Assembly (NCBI GenBank): GCA_900100475.1
Contig: FMTU01000004.1
Coordinates: forward strand, 69,501-133,500
Direction: 5' to 3'
Length of the DNA: 64,000 nt
DNA from: Sphingobium faniae
GTDB lineage: Bacteria; Pseudomonadota; Alphaproteobacteria; Sphingomonadales; Sphingomonadaceae
Numbering within the stretch: position 1 is the stretch's first letter; every line of letters begins with the position of its first letter. The notes below the pieces were generated by a model that did no database searches, was not told where the DNA came from, and saw only the letters and a program-made list of their open reading frames with translations. The translations under genes and the position numbers were made by a program. Shown here in pieces: positions 15,893-24,701 of this stretch.

Positions 15893-17026
15893 TTACGTGG
15901 CGGCGGGATAGACGCCGCGCTTTTCGACCAGTTGGGCAAGATGCCAGTCCCGGTCGCCCAGCAGCGCGTCGATCGCGGTCAGCCGCTTGAAAGCGTGACC
16001 GACCTTATATTCGGCCGTGATACCGATGGCGCCGTGCATCTGCACCGCTTCCTGACCGATGATGCGGCCAGCCTTGCCGATCTGCGCCTTGGCGGCGGAG
16101 ATGTTGCGGCTGCGCTGATCGGCGTCGATGTCGAGCGAGAGCGCCGCCAATATGGCCATGCTGCGCGAAAGTTCGAGTTGCATCAGCATGTCGACGGCGC
16201 GGTGCTGAAGCGCCTGGAAGCTGCCGATAGCGACGCCGAACTGCTGGCGGGTCTTGAGATAATCGACGGTGACGTCGAACGTCTCGGCCATCGCGCCGAC
16301 GCCCTCCGCGACCAGCGCTGCGGTCGCTTCCTCGAACATGGCGGAAAGAATAGCCTCCCCCTGCCCGTCCGCGCCGATCAGCGCGTCGGCAGGAACGGTG
16401 ACGGCTGAAAGGGCGACGGCGGCGATGGGTACGCCGTCATAGCCGCGCGTCCCTTCGATCGTCACGCCTTCCGTCCCGGCATCGACCAGAAAGAGCGAGA
16501 GACCCTTGTCCGTCATCGCGCTGATGATCAGCGTGTCGGCGCTCTGGCCGTGGATCACGGCGATCTTGCGGCCATCGAGCGTCCATGTTCCATTGGAAGG
16601 CGCCGCCGTGGTCCGCGCCGTCAGCGTATGGCGGGGCAGGCCCTTTTCATTGTGGGCGAGCGCCAGTATCCGCGTTCCCTCCACGATGCCGGGGACGATT
16701 GCCGCCCGCTGCGCCGCCAAAGCGCCGTGCCGCAGCACGCCGCCGGCCAGCACGACCGTGGCGAAGAAAGGCTCGACCATCAGGCCGCGTCCCAGCGCTT
16801 CCATGACGACCATCATTTCCACGCCGCCACCGCCGAAGCCGCCATCCTCCTCCGCGAAAGGCAGCGCGAGCAGGCCCATTTCGGCAAGGCCCGCATATGC
16901 CTCCCGGCTCCATCCCTCGGGCGTCCTGAGCGCATGTTCGCGCTTCTGGAAATCATAGGTTCCCGCCACGAAGCGCGTGACGGTTTCCTGCAACATCTTC
17001 TGTTCGTCGTTCAGGTCGAAATCCAT
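15893..17026 (-). CDS. Acyl-CoA dehydrogenase, small subunit of pair 1
   Basis: 377 residues of the acyl-CoA dehydrogenase fold (starts MDFDLNDEQ; FAEEDGGFGGGG; TRQQFGVAIGSFQALQ). The beta-domain and C-terminal motifs are weaker than in its upstream partner, and the C-terminus lacks the GGSNEVQ-like block. The gene starts 6 bases after the stop of the larger dehydrogenase. Large/small pairs like this form alpha2beta2 enzymes acting on steroid-derived CoA esters in actinobacteria (ChsE4-ChsE5, ChsE1-ChsE2). The pairing here is inferred from order, spacing and sequence type. There is no clear Shine-Dalgarno, so coupling to the upstream gene is likely. Confidence 0.9.
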   Translation of the reverse strand: MDFDLNDEQKMLQETVTRFVAGTYDFQKREHALRTPEGWSREAYAGLAEMGLLALPFAEEDGGFGGGGVEMMVVMEALGRGLMVEPFFATVVLAGGVLRHGALAAQRAAIVPGIVEGTRILALAHNEKGLPRHTLTARTTAAPSNGTWTLDGRKIAVIHGQSADTLIISAMTDKGLSLFLVDAGTEGVTIEGTRGYDGVPIAAVALSAVTVPADALIGADGQGEAILSAMFEEATAALVAEGVGAMAETFDVTVDYLKTRQQFGVAIGSFQALQHRAVDMLMQLELSRSMAILAALSLDIDADQRSRNISAAKAQIGKAGRIIGQEAVQMHGAIGITAEYKVGHAFKRLTAIDALLGDRDWHLAQLVEKRGVYPAAT

Positions 17027-17032
17027 GGCGCT

Positions 17033-18220
17033 TCAAAGTCCCAGCATGGTCTTGGCGATGATGTTCTTCTGGACCTCATTGGATCCGCCGAAGATCGACA
17101 CCTTGCGCATCGTGAAATAGAAAGGCGCGGCGGCAGCAACCCAGCCTTCGCCGGGGTCGTTCGGAGCATGATCATGGTCCGGCATGGACAGGCCCGCCGG
17201 TCCGGCCAGTTCCGTCACCAGTTCGGTCATGCGCTGCTGCATCTCCGTGCCCTTGACCTTCAGGATCGAGGCGGCTGCATTGGCGCCGCCGCCATGGGCG
17301 TCCGCCGCGACGACGCGAAGCTGCGTCAATTCGAGCGCGCGCAACTCCACCTCCACCTCGGCCAGCTTGTGGGCGAGGCGGCGCTGCTCTTCTTCGGTCA
17401 GGGTTCCATCCCGCGCGAGTCGGCTTTCCAGTTCGCGCAATTGCGAGAGCCGCTCCTTCGACAGGCCGATGCGGGCGATCCCGCTGCGTTCACTGCCCAG
17501 CAGATGCTTGGCGACATCCCAGCCCTTGCCTTCCTCGCCGATGATATTTTCCACCGGCACGCGAACATCGTCGAAAAAGACCTCGTTCGCGTCATGCTCG
17601 CCGTCGATCGTCTCGATCGGGCGAACAGTGATGCCCGGCGTCTTCATATCGAGCAGCAGGAAGGTGATGCCCTGCTGCTTCCTGCCCGAACTGTCGGTGC
17701 GGAACAGGCCGAACATCCAGTCGGCATGCTGCGCCTGCGTCGTCCAGATCTTCTGTCCGTTCAGCACATAATGGTCGCCGTCACGGACCGCCATGGTCTT
17801 GAGGCTGGCGAGGTCGGAGCCAGCGCCGGGTTCGGAAAAGCCCTGGCACCACCAAATGTCGATATTGGCAGTGGCGGCGAGGAATTGCTCTTTCTGCGCG
17901 TCGGTGCCGAACTCGCAGAGGACCGGGCCGATCATGTTGACGTTGAAGGGCGAACCTTCGGGCGCATGGGCGAGCGCCATTTCCTCCTGGAAGATGTAAC
18001 GCTGCGCCGGGGTCCACGCCTGGCCGCCATATTGCACCGGCCAGTGGGTGACGGCCCAGCCCCGCGCGTTCAGGATACGCTGCCAGCGGACGGTGTCGTC
18101 CTTGGTCAGATGATCGCGGTTTATCATCTTTTGCCGCAGATCGTCGGGCAGGGCGTCCTTGAGGAAGGCCCGCACCTCGTCGCGGAAAGCCGTCTCCTCG
18201 GGCGTAAAGTCCAGTTTCAT
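17033..18220 (-). CDS. Acyl-CoA dehydrogenase, large subunit of pair 1
   Basis: 395 residues starting MKLDFTPEETAFRDEVR. Family motifs: HWPVQYGGQAWTP, GFSEPGAGSDLASLKT, LNGQKIWTTQAQHADW, and the C-terminal IFGGSNEVQKNIIAK. The position of the medium-chain Glu376 is Phe here, as expected for the FadE26/28-like class whose base lies elsewhere or in the partner. Transcribed just before the small subunit with a 6-base gap. It desaturates a CoA ester, probably one with a bulky ring or a branched side chain. A second pair with the same large-then-small order is at 33330-35676. Confidence 0.93.
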   Translation of the reverse strand: MKLDFTPEETAFRDEVRAFLKDALPDDLRQKMINRDHLTKDDTVRWQRILNARGWAVTHWPVQYGGQAWTPAQRYIFQEEMALAHAPEGSPFNVNMIGPVLCEFGTDAQKEQFLAATANIDIWWCQGFSEPGAGSDLASLKTMAVRDGDHYVLNGQKIWTTQAQHADWMFGLFRTDSSGRKQQGITFLLLDMKTPGITVRPIETIDGEHDANEVFFDDVRVPVENIIGEEGKGWDVAKHLLGSERSGIARIGLSKERLSQLRELESRLARDGTLTEEEQRRLAHKLAEVEVELRALELTQLRVVAADAHGGGANAAASILKVKGTEMQQRMTELVTELAGPAGLSMPDHDHAPNDPGEGWVAAAAPFYFTMRKVSIFGGSNEVQKNIIAKTMLGL

Positions 18221-18307
18221 CGCGCTGTTCCCATGAAAGTCGTCCTTTCCCCAGCAGCCAACCGGCCTTCAAGTCAACGGGCGGGCAAAGGCTTCACATG
18301 CCCGATA

Positions 18308-19255
18308 TCATGCCGAAAGGTCGAAGAGGACGCGGCCCTGGCCGCCCGCACGGGCGCGCGCGATCGCCTCCGGCGCGCGCGTCAGCGGAACGATAGCGCC
18401 GACCGGCAGCGATGGCGGGTCGGCGGCATGATAGGCGGCGAGTTGCGCGAACATCTCCCGCACTCCCTCTCCGCCCAGCGCCGCCTCGGCCGGGCGCAGG
18501 CTGAAACCCGTGATCGTAAGGCCGCCGCCAGTCAGCAATTGCGATCGGACCTCGATCGGTTCGCCCGACAAATGGCCAAACAGCAGCAGCCGGCCCCCGG
18601 GCGCGAGACAGCGCGCCAGCCGTCCGGTGGCGGCGCCGGCCACGCAGTCGAACGCCGCGCGGATCGGGCGATCGCCCGCAACCGCGCGCGCCCGCTCCGC
18701 CAGATCATCGCCATCGAGCAGAGCGCGGGGCATGGCGCTGTCGGGACGGCGCAACACATCGATGACGGCCACATCCATGCGCGCGGCGAAAGCACGGACC
18801 CAGCGTGCGACGACCGATCCCGCGCCATTTTGCACAAGCGCGTCGCCGGGATGCAGGCCCGCATCCCGGAGCAGCAGATGCGCGGTCGGCGGATTGATGC
18901 GCAGCATCGCCGCCTGGACAGGGTCCAGCCCGACGGGCAGGGCGATCACATCGTCGCGTGGCAGCAGTCGATGACGGCACCAGTTGCCCCGACGAAGCGG
19001 CATCACCAGATCACCCGGACGCAGGTCCTTGACGGCGTTGCCCGCCGCCACGACCAGCCCCGCGCCTTCCGCACCCAATGGCTGGTCCTGAGGGAGGTCG
19101 AACGAATAAAGGCCGTCAATCGCCAGCAGGTCGGCGGGGTTGATCGGCGCATGGACCATGCGCAGCAGCACCTCGTCGCCGCGCGGCGTCGGCGGCATCG
19201 GCGCCTCTACCAGCCGGACACCGCCCGGCTTCCCCGGTAGAAGCGCGAGGTTCAC
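18308..19255 (-). CDS. MDR-type NAD(P)-dependent reductase (quinone oxidoreductase / enoyl reductase-like)
   Basis: About 315 residues, medium-chain dehydrogenase/reductase fold without zinc ligands. Visible: INPADLL, the GAEGAGLVVAAG segment, a VQNGAGSVV cofactor loop resembling the MECR/Etr1 enoyl reductases, and a C-terminal GRVLFDLSA. It would reduce an activated double bond (enoyl-CoA or quinone). The frame is open to 19336, but this would overlap the IclR gene; a GTG at 19255 gives a natural N-terminus MNLALLPGKPGG and a 22-base gap. That start is moderately certain. Neighbours: IclR regulator upstream, dehydrogenase pair downstream (87 bases). Confidence 0.8.
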   Translation of the reverse strand: MNLALLPGKPGGVRLVEAPMPPTPRGDEVLLRMVHAPINPADLLAIDGLYSFDLPQDQPLGAEGAGLVVAAGNAVKDLRPGDLVMPLRRGNWCRHRLLPRDDVIALPVGLDPVQAAMLRINPPTAHLLLRDAGLHPGDALVQNGAGSVVARWVRAFAARMDVAVIDVLRRPDSAMPRALLDGDDLAERARAVAGDRPIRAAFDCVAGAATGRLARCLAPGGRLLLFGHLSGEPIEVRSQLLTGGGLTITGFSLRPAEAALGGEGVREMFAQLAAYHAADPPSLPVGAIVPLTRAPEAIARARAGGQGRVLFDLSA

Positions 19256-19277
19256 GGGCCGCCCGTCGATCGGACGA

Positions 19278-20120
19278 TCAGGCGAAATGCCGACGGTAGC
19301 TGGCGATCTTGATCGTTTCGGGCATCTGCACGACATTGTTCATGTCATGGTCCATGCTGTTATCGCCCATATGGAGGTCGGCGATCTCGGTCTTGCGGCT
19401 GAGCAGCAATTCCAGCATCTCCTGGCCGCGCGCGGCGATCACTGAAGGTTCCGCGAGGATGCTGACGGTCAGCCGATCCATGTTTCGACCGAACGGCAGC
19501 AACACGGCGACGCAGCCGACACCATCGCGATCCTGTTCAATGGCCCAGCCCTTGTCGCGCAGCACGGCAAATTCCGACAGAAGTTCGGCCATGCGGGCGT
19601 GCCGCGAAGGATCAGGCTCCTCCGCGTTCAGGCGATGGACGGCCGAACGGATATTGTCGTTGCGATAGCTGGAAAGCAGCAGACGGCCCTGCGTGCTGTG
19701 CAGGATCGGCAATTCGTCGCCGGCATGGACATCGATCGCCCGTTCGCTGTTGCCGTGGATCACATGCAGATGCTGCAACACATAATTGGTGCTGGTAGAC
19801 AGGATGACGGTTTCGCCAGTCAGCTTGGCGATGTCGTCGATCGCCGAAAGCACTGGCCCCCCGCGGAACAATGAGGGTTTGACCCAGGCGCCAAGCAGGG
19901 CGACGCGAGCGGTCGGGCTGTAGGTCCGGCGCACGCGATTATAATGAAGATAGCCAAGGCGCGTCAGGCAGCGCAGCAGTTCGGATGTGCTGGACTGCGG
20001 ATAATTCAGGGTTCGCGACATTTCCATGACGGTTGCGACGCGGCGATCCTGATCGAAATATTCCAGAATCTCCAGCACGCGATGGGCGGATTTGATCGTC
20101 CGGGATGCGCTGGTGGCCAT
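19278..20120 (-). CDS. IclR family transcriptional regulator (A)
   Basis: 280 residues. The N-terminal winged helix (about 8-75) reads RTIKSAHRVLEILEYF, then VMEMSRTLNYPQSSTSELLRCLTRLGYL; the C-terminal effector domain spans about 85-255. GGAGAG seven bases before the ATG at 20120 favours this over an upstream in-frame ATG at 20135. It is divergent from a second IclR gene, with two different inverted repeats between them, and lies directly upstream of the MDR reductase and dehydrogenase pair, which it probably controls with itself. The C-terminal 30 residues beyond the effector domain are unusual and Met/Asp-rich. Confidence 0.92.
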   Translation of the reverse strand: MATSASRTIKSAHRVLEILEYFDQDRRVATVMEMSRTLNYPQSSTSELLRCLTRLGYLHYNRVRRTYSPTARVALLGAWVKPSLFRGGPVLSAIDDIAKLTGETVILSTSTNYVLQHLHVIHGNSERAIDVHAGDELPILHSTQGRLLLSSYRNDNIRSAVHRLNAEEPDPSRHARMAELLSEFAVLRDKGWAIEQDRDGVGCVAVLLPFGRNMDRLTVSILAEPSVIAARGQEMLELLLSRKTEIADLHMGDNSMDHDMNNVVQMPETIKIASYRRHFA

Positions 20121-20148
20121 GACGTTTCTCTCCATCCGGCGAATGCAT

Positions 20149-20171
20149 GGAGTCGCATCCGCTGCGACTCC
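20149..20171. promoter_or_regulatory. Inverted repeat, candidate operator for IclR regulator A
   Basis: GGAGTCGCA and TGCGACTCC are perfect 9-bp arms around a 5-base centre, 29 bases upstream of the regulator A start codon. The position suits autoregulation. Confidence 0.6.
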
Positions 20172-20217
20172 ACCTATAGGCCATCACGGATGTGGTATGC
20201 AACGGTTTTTCGTATTG

Positions 20218-20235
20218 CGTTCGAAAATTCGAACG
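20218..20235. promoter_or_regulatory. Inverted repeat, candidate operator for IclR regulator B
   Basis: CGTTCGAA and TTCGAACG are perfect 8-bp arms around AA, 39 bases upstream of the ATG at 20274. A half site TTCGAA follows at 20243-20248. AT-rich TTCGAA-type palindromes suit IclR proteins. Confidence 0.6.
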
Positions 20236-20273
20236 ATTATGCTTCGAATTTCAGTACAGGGGGTCAGGAGACG

Positions 20274-21044
20274 ATGCAGGCAAATCTCGCGGAGGAGCGG
20301 CCGAAGGGCCCCAAGGCGATCGCGCGCGTGTTTGATCTGCTCGCCTTGCTGGCGGGCAAGCAGGACGGCATGAGCCTGTCTGAACTCAGCACGGCGACGG
20401 CGGTGCCCAAAAGCACCTTCATCGATACGCTGCGCGGCCTGTGCGACATGCATTATCTTTCCTGTCAGGGGGGACGCTACCGGCTGGGTCCGGGCGCTTA
20501 TCATCTTGCCAGCCGCATCGTGGCCAACTGGTCCCCGCCAGAGATGATCCGCATTCAGGTCAAGCAGCTTGCTGCCGAAACGCGCGAGTCGGTGGGCTTT
20601 GCCATCGCCGACTGGGAAATCGGCCAGGCCATCTATACCGAAGCCAGCAATAGCCCGCAGCCGGTGCGCTATGCCATGCAGGCCGGGCTGCGCGCGCCGC
20701 TCTATGCCAGCGCCGCCGGCCGCGTGCTGATGGCCTATGCCGCGTTCGGCCAGGTCGAGGAATATCTGTCCCGCGCGCATTTGCGGCAATTGACCCGGGG
20801 CACGCGCACCGACCCGGACAGCGTCCGGGCCAATCTGACCGAGATTCGCGATCAGGGCTATTGCGCCAGTTTCGGCGAGATGCTGAGCGATACCGCGGCG
20901 ATTGCGGTGCCGATCCTGGGACCGGACGGGGGCACGCTGGGCGCGCTGATCCTGGCAGCGCCGCTCGATCGCATGAAGCTGCATTTCAAGCGCTTCCTGG
21001 ACGCCACGCTCGAAGCGGGACGGCGCGCATCGGCGGGAAGCTGA
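20274..21044 (+). CDS. IclR family transcriptional regulator (B)
   Basis: 256 residues. Winged helix from about 12 to 75 (KAIARVFDLLALLAGKQDGMSLSELSTATAVPKSTFIDTL is split by the usual turn), effector domain from about 90, with the family segment PLYASAAGRVLMAY and the closing AIAVPILGPDGGTLGALILAAP. The frame is open upstream to 19944 inside the divergent gene; the ATG at 20274 follows AGGAG, though with a short 3-base spacing. It faces regulator A and is monocistronic, ending in a hairpin shared with the convergent amidohydrolase gene. Confidence 0.92.
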   Translation: MQANLAEERPKGPKAIARVFDLLALLAGKQDGMSLSELSTATAVPKSTFIDTLRGLCDMHYLSCQGGRYRLGPGAYHLASRIVANWSPPEMIRIQVKQLAAETRESVGFAIADWEIGQAIYTEASNSPQPVRYAMQAGLRAPLYASAAGRVLMAYAAFGQVEEYLSRAHLRQLTRGTRTDPDSVRANLTEIRDQGYCASFGEMLSDTAAIAVPILGPDGGTLGALILAAPLDRMKLHFKRFLDATLEAGRRASAGS

Positions 21045-21056
21045 CTCAAGCGGCGG

Positions 21057-21086
21057 CCGGGCCGGCGGCATTCTCCACCGGCCCGG
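21057..21086. terminator. GC-rich hairpin between convergent genes
   Basis: CCGGGCCGG (21057-21065) pairs perfectly with 21078-21086 around a 12-base loop, between the stops of the IclR B gene and the amidohydrolase gene. There is no T run, so it is only a likely bidirectional terminator. Confidence 0.45.
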
Positions 21087-21095
21087 ATCATAGCA

Positions 21096-22322
21096 TCAAT
21101 ATGGCAGATCCATGAAGCGCATGCCGTTTTCATACATGACCTTGCGCGTGTCCTCATCGGATAGGCCGCGGCAGGCCTCTTCCGCGAAGATGCGCGGCTC
21201 CTCCACCCCTTCGGCATGGGGATAGTCCGACCCCATCATCACCCAGTCGGCATTGCCGACCTGACCGATGATCGTCTGAAGATCGTCCTCCGGATAGGCC
21301 ACCACGCCGACATGGCGAGCGAAAATCTGGCTCGGCCGTTCCTTCAACTGGCCCGCCGGCCAATAGCCGTTCTTGGCGATACCCCGGCACTTGTCCATCT
21401 TCGTCAACATGGAGGGCACCCATTCGGCGCCATTTTCCGCCGAAAGCAACTTCACATTCGGGAAGCGTTCGAAGAAGTTCCAGAAGATGAAGCTGGACAG
21501 CGTCTCGATCACCGGACGTTCGGAATAGCCGTGCATCCAGACGAAGGCGGACTGGCGGATGCGCGACTGCTGCATCCCTTCGCCCCAGAGCGCCATGTGA
21601 TCTTTCATGTAGATGGCTTCGGAGACGTGGAAGACGACCCGGATACCCGCTTCATTGGCAATCGCCCAGAAGGGATCATGATCGGGATGCGCGGGCGCCT
21701 TGTTGTTATAGGGACCCATCGGCATCAGGATCAGCCTCGCACCCTTGGCGATGACCTCCTTCAACGCCTTGCATGCCTCCCCGACGTCATCGAGCGTCAT
21801 GATCGGGCAGGAAAAGATCCGGTCGTCATAATTGTACCGCCACTGGTCATGCATCCAGGCGTTGTAGGCGTTCAGCACCGGATAGGCATAACGCGGGTCG
21901 TCAAGGAAGCTGATCGCGGTGATCATGTTGCCGACGAACAGGATGGAGGAACGCACATCCCAGGCATCGAGCAGCTTCACCCGCGCTTCCGGTTCCATCA
22001 TCGCCGGCGTCTTGGCGACGTGCATGTCGATTTCGGCCTTGCCCTCCTTCATCGCGCGCAGCCATTCGTGCAGCTTGCCCGGCGCGGGGACGCGGCCATC
22101 CCCGAACAGATGGTCGGCACTGATCTCCACCTTGCGTGGGCCGACATACATGGCGAAATCGCCGTCCGCGCCAGTCCTGAACGTGATGCCATATCTTTCT
22201 GCCGCGTCCTTTGGCAGATATTTCGTCCACGCATCGTCTGTTTCCCAGAAATGCGTGTCGGCATCGAAAATAGGACCGGAATAAATTGTCAGATTATCTT
22301 CCGCCTTCATTTGCAAGGACAT
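21096..22322 (-). CDS. Amidohydrolase family protein (COG2159 / amidohydrolase-2 type)
   Basis: 408-residue TIM-barrel metal enzyme. The N-terminal metal motif is DADTHFWE (Asp22-x-His24) and the C-terminal metal Asp is in MMGSDYPHAEG. The family includes decarboxylases such as ACMSD and gamma-resorcylate decarboxylase and hydratases or hydrolases acting on carboxylated rings and ring-cleavage products, so a C-C bond reaction is as likely as hydrolysis. GGAAG eight bases upstream of the ATG at 22322 favours it over in-frame ATGs further up. It is divergent from the decarboxylase-like gene at 22594, with a palindrome between them. A relative is at 49945-51051. Confidence 0.87.
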   Translation of the reverse strand: MSLQMKAEDNLTIYSGPIFDADTHFWETDDAWTKYLPKDAAERYGITFRTGADGDFAMYVGPRKVEISADHLFGDGRVPAPGKLHEWLRAMKEGKAEIDMHVAKTPAMMEPEARVKLLDAWDVRSSILFVGNMITAISFLDDPRYAYPVLNAYNAWMHDQWRYNYDDRIFSCPIMTLDDVGEACKALKEVIAKGARLILMPMGPYNNKAPAHPDHDPFWAIANEAGIRVVFHVSEAIYMKDHMALWGEGMQQSRIRQSAFVWMHGYSERPVIETLSSFIFWNFFERFPNVKLLSAENGAEWVPSMLTKMDKCRGIAKNGYWPAGQLKERPSQIFARHVGVVAYPEDDLQTIIGQVGNADWVMMGSDYPHAEGVEEPRIFAEEACRGLSDEDTRKVMYENGMRFMDLPY

Positions 22323-22480
22323 GGTTATTTCTTCCCTATCGGTCTTCATCATTGCTGCATCGACTCGATCCGCATCGCCATGCCATTCGGACTTGTCGTT
22401 CATAAGCTCCAATATAGGGACAATCGGCAGCGGCGGATATTGCAACCGACCGGTCCATCACATAGGCGATGGACTCGACA

Positions 22481-22497
22481 CGGCCATCAGATGGCCG
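22481..22497. promoter_or_regulatory. Palindrome in the divergent promoter region
   Basis: CGGCCATC-A-GATGGCCG has perfect 8-bp arms around one base. It sits in the 271-base region 22323-22593 between the amidohydrolase and carboxymuconolactone decarboxylase-like genes, where a regulator could control both. Confidence 0.5.
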
Positions 22498-22593
22498 ATC
22501 AGTGCGGCCCGTGCCGTCGGGGCCGTGGTAGCGTGGTTGACGCCGGCGCGCCTTCACCCATAGGCCGGGGCGACAAATCATTGGAGAAAGCGG

Positions 22594-23022
22594 ATGGCTG
22601 TGCTGGACGAAAAGCAGGAATCGGGCGTCGCCTTCATCAGCGACCTCATGGGCGAGGCGTTCGGCAACGCGTTTCGCGACGCCTGCGTGGCGGACCGCTT
22701 CGGATCGGATATTCCGCGCATGGCGGCAAGCTGGGCCTTCCACGACGCCTGGCAGCATGACGGACTGGCGCGCAAGGAAAAGAGCATCGCCATCCTGTCC
22801 GCGCTGATCGCGATGCGTCAGTCGCTGGAACTGAAGAATCATGTGAAGATCGGCCTCGCCAACGGCCTCACCCCCAGGGAACTGGAAGGGCTGCTGATCC
22901 AGCTCACCCCCTATGTCGGCTTCCCCTGCATCGCGTCCGCCACCACGGCGGTGATCGAGGCGATGCGCGAAACGGGCGTGTCGCCCGACGTGCAGACCGC
23001 CGAGGAAAAGGGACTGTTGTGA
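22594..23022 (+). CDS. Carboxymuconolactone decarboxylase family protein
   Basis: 142 residues, all-alpha AhpD/CMD fold. Typical stretch: ELKNHVKIGLANGLTPRELEG, then a region ending YVGFP; it carries the conserved His after E-x-K-N but no CxxC, so it is the decarboxylase-like rather than peroxidase type. In aromatic catabolism CMD decarboxylates gamma-carboxymuconolactone; members in other degradation clusters have unknown roles. GGAGAAAG lies before the ATG. Its stop overlaps the next gene by 4 bases, linking it to CoA activation rather than to a protocatechuate pathway, of which no other gene is visible. Confidence 0.85.
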   Translation: MAVLDEKQESGVAFISDLMGEAFGNAFRDACVADRFGSDIPRMAASWAFHDAWQHDGLARKEKSIAILSALIAMRQSLELKNHVKIGLANGLTPRELEGLLIQLTPYVGFPCIASATTAVIEAMRETGVSPDVQTAEEKGLL

Positions 23023-24656
23023 AGGCGCCGGAGGGCATGACCAACCCGCATTTTTCCGACCTTCCCAAGACGCTCGACCATACGCTGCCGCAAGTGATCG
23101 CCCATGTGGCCGCGCGCTATGGCGACACCCCCTTCATCGTCGGCGAGGATGGGACGGCCATCAGCTTCGCCGGGTTCAAGGCGCGGGTGGACATCCTTGC
23201 CCGCGCCTTGATCGCGCATGGATTGGCGCATGGCGACCGGGCGGCGATCTGGGCGCCCAACAGCCCCGAATGGATCGTCGCCGCCGCCGCGATCGAGAGC
23301 ATCGGCGCGATCATGGTGCCGATCAACACCCGCTTCAAAGGGGGCGAGGCGCTCTATGTGCTGGGCAAGACGCGGGCGAAGATCCTCTTCACCGTCGGGC
23401 AGTTCCTGGGCAATGACTATGCCGCCATGCTGGCGCGGGCGGGTGGCGGCGCGGGCGAGGCAGGCCCGGTGCGCGACCTGCCGGCGCTGACCCATATCGC
23501 AGCGCTGGACGGGCCGGGCCTCACGACCTTTCAGGCGCTTCAGGCGGACGAGGCGATGCTCGCCGCGCGGATCGCGGCGGTGACGCCCCGGACGATCGCC
23601 GACATCCTCTTCACCAGCGGCACCACCGGCCAACCCAAGGGCGCGATGCACAATCATGGCCAGGCGCTGTGGATGCCGGCGATCTGGAACGAGTCCAACG
23701 ACTTGCGCGCAGGCGACCGGATGGTGATCGTCAATCCTTTCTTCCACAGCTTCGGCTATCGGTCGGGCTGGATTTCCGGACTGGTGGCGGGGATCACCGT
23801 CTATCCGCTGGCGAGCTTCGACGCCGAGGCTCTGCTGGGCCTGATCGAACGGGAGAAGATCAGCATATTGATGGGACCACCCACCATCTTCTTCTCGCTG
23901 ATGGAGCATCCACGCTTCGGCGCATTCGACATCGCATCGCTGCGGGTCGGCCATACCGGCGCTTCCAACGTGCCGGTCGACCTGATCCGCGCGGGACGGG
24001 AGGTGTTCGGTTTCGACCTGTTCCTGACCAGCTTCGGCCAGACCGAATGCACCGCGCTGGCGACGGTCAACTATCCCGACGCCAGTTTCGAGACGATCGC
24101 CCGGACGGTGGGCAAGCCGCTGCCCGGCGTCGAACTGCGGATCGCCGATGCGGAGGGCAATGCGTTGCCGCAAGGTGAGAGCGGCGAACTGCTGATTCGG
24201 GGGCCTGTGGTGATGCAGGGTTATTTCGAGGAGCCCGAGCAGACCGCCGCCACGATAGACGCGGACGGATGGCTGCACAGCGGCGATGTCGGCTGCATCG
24301 GCGAAGATGGCACGCTGCGTATCCTCGACCGCCTCAAGGACGTGGTGATCGTCGGCGGCTTCAACGCCTATCCGGCCGAAATCGAGAACATCCTGCGCAA
24401 GCATCCCGCGATCGCCGATGTGTGCATCATCGCCTGGCCGAACGAACGCATGGGCGAGGTATGCGCGGCCTGCGTGATCCTGAAAAACGGGGAAACGCTG
24501 ACGCTGCCGGAACTGACCGCGTGGAGCCGCGAGCAAATGGCGAACTACAAGGTGCCGCGTCACCTGTTCCTGGTCGACGATTTCCCGCGCACGCCGCTGG
24601 GCAAAATCCAGAAATTCCTGCTGCGGGACCAGATGAAGGCGCTGGCGGCGGCCTGA
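23019..24656 (+). CDS. Acyl-CoA synthetase / AMP-dependent ligase (FadD3-like)
   Basis: 545 residues; activates a carboxylic acid to its CoA ester through an acyl-AMP. The P-loop TSGTTGQPKG is at 199-208; then FGQTEC, the hinge WLHSGDVGCIGEDGTLRILDR, GGFNAYPAEIE and the catalytic Lys529 in LGKIQKF. The start is GTG at 23019, overlapping the upstream stop as GTGA; an ATG at 23037 is possible, but its GGAGG is too close. The FadD3-like hinge sequence is typical of ligases for cyclic or steroid-derived acids and not of long-chain fatty acids, though this is a soft inference. A paralogue is at 42225-43799. Confidence 0.93.
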   Translation: MKAPEGMTNPHFSDLPKTLDHTLPQVIAHVAARYGDTPFIVGEDGTAISFAGFKARVDILARALIAHGLAHGDRAAIWAPNSPEWIVAAAAIESIGAIMVPINTRFKGGEALYVLGKTRAKILFTVGQFLGNDYAAMLARAGGGAGEAGPVRDLPALTHIAALDGPGLTTFQALQADEAMLAARIAAVTPRTIADILFTSGTTGQPKGAMHNHGQALWMPAIWNESNDLRAGDRMVIVNPFFHSFGYRSGWISGLVAGITVYPLASFDAEALLGLIEREKISILMGPPTIFFSLMEHPRFGAFDIASLRVGHTGASNVPVDLIRAGREVFGFDLFLTSFGQTECTALATVNYPDASFETIARTVGKPLPGVELRIADAEGNALPQGESGELLIRGPVVMQGYFEEPEQTAATIDADGWLHSGDVGCIGEDGTLRILDRLKDVVIVGGFNAYPAEIENILRKHPAIADVCIIAWPNERMGEVCAACVILKNGETLTLPELTAWSREQMANYKVPRHLFLVDDFPRTPLGKIQKFLLRDQMKALAAA

Positions 24657-24701
24657 GCGGGCAACGCTGGCGGGCATGCGGGCAGCAAGGAGAGGACGAC
24701 C

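Noticed and set aside
16550..19240. Very long open frame on the + strand opposite the dehydrogenase pair
   Set aside because: The opposite strand has two complete acyl-CoA dehydrogenases and an MDR reductase. The frame's composition is the Arg/Gly/Ala-rich type that high GC third positions give in antisense, with no family motif.
21096..22322. Assignment as ACMSD or gamma-resorcylate decarboxylase
   Set aside because: The metal motifs are shared by the whole COG2159 group; nothing visible is specific for either enzyme.
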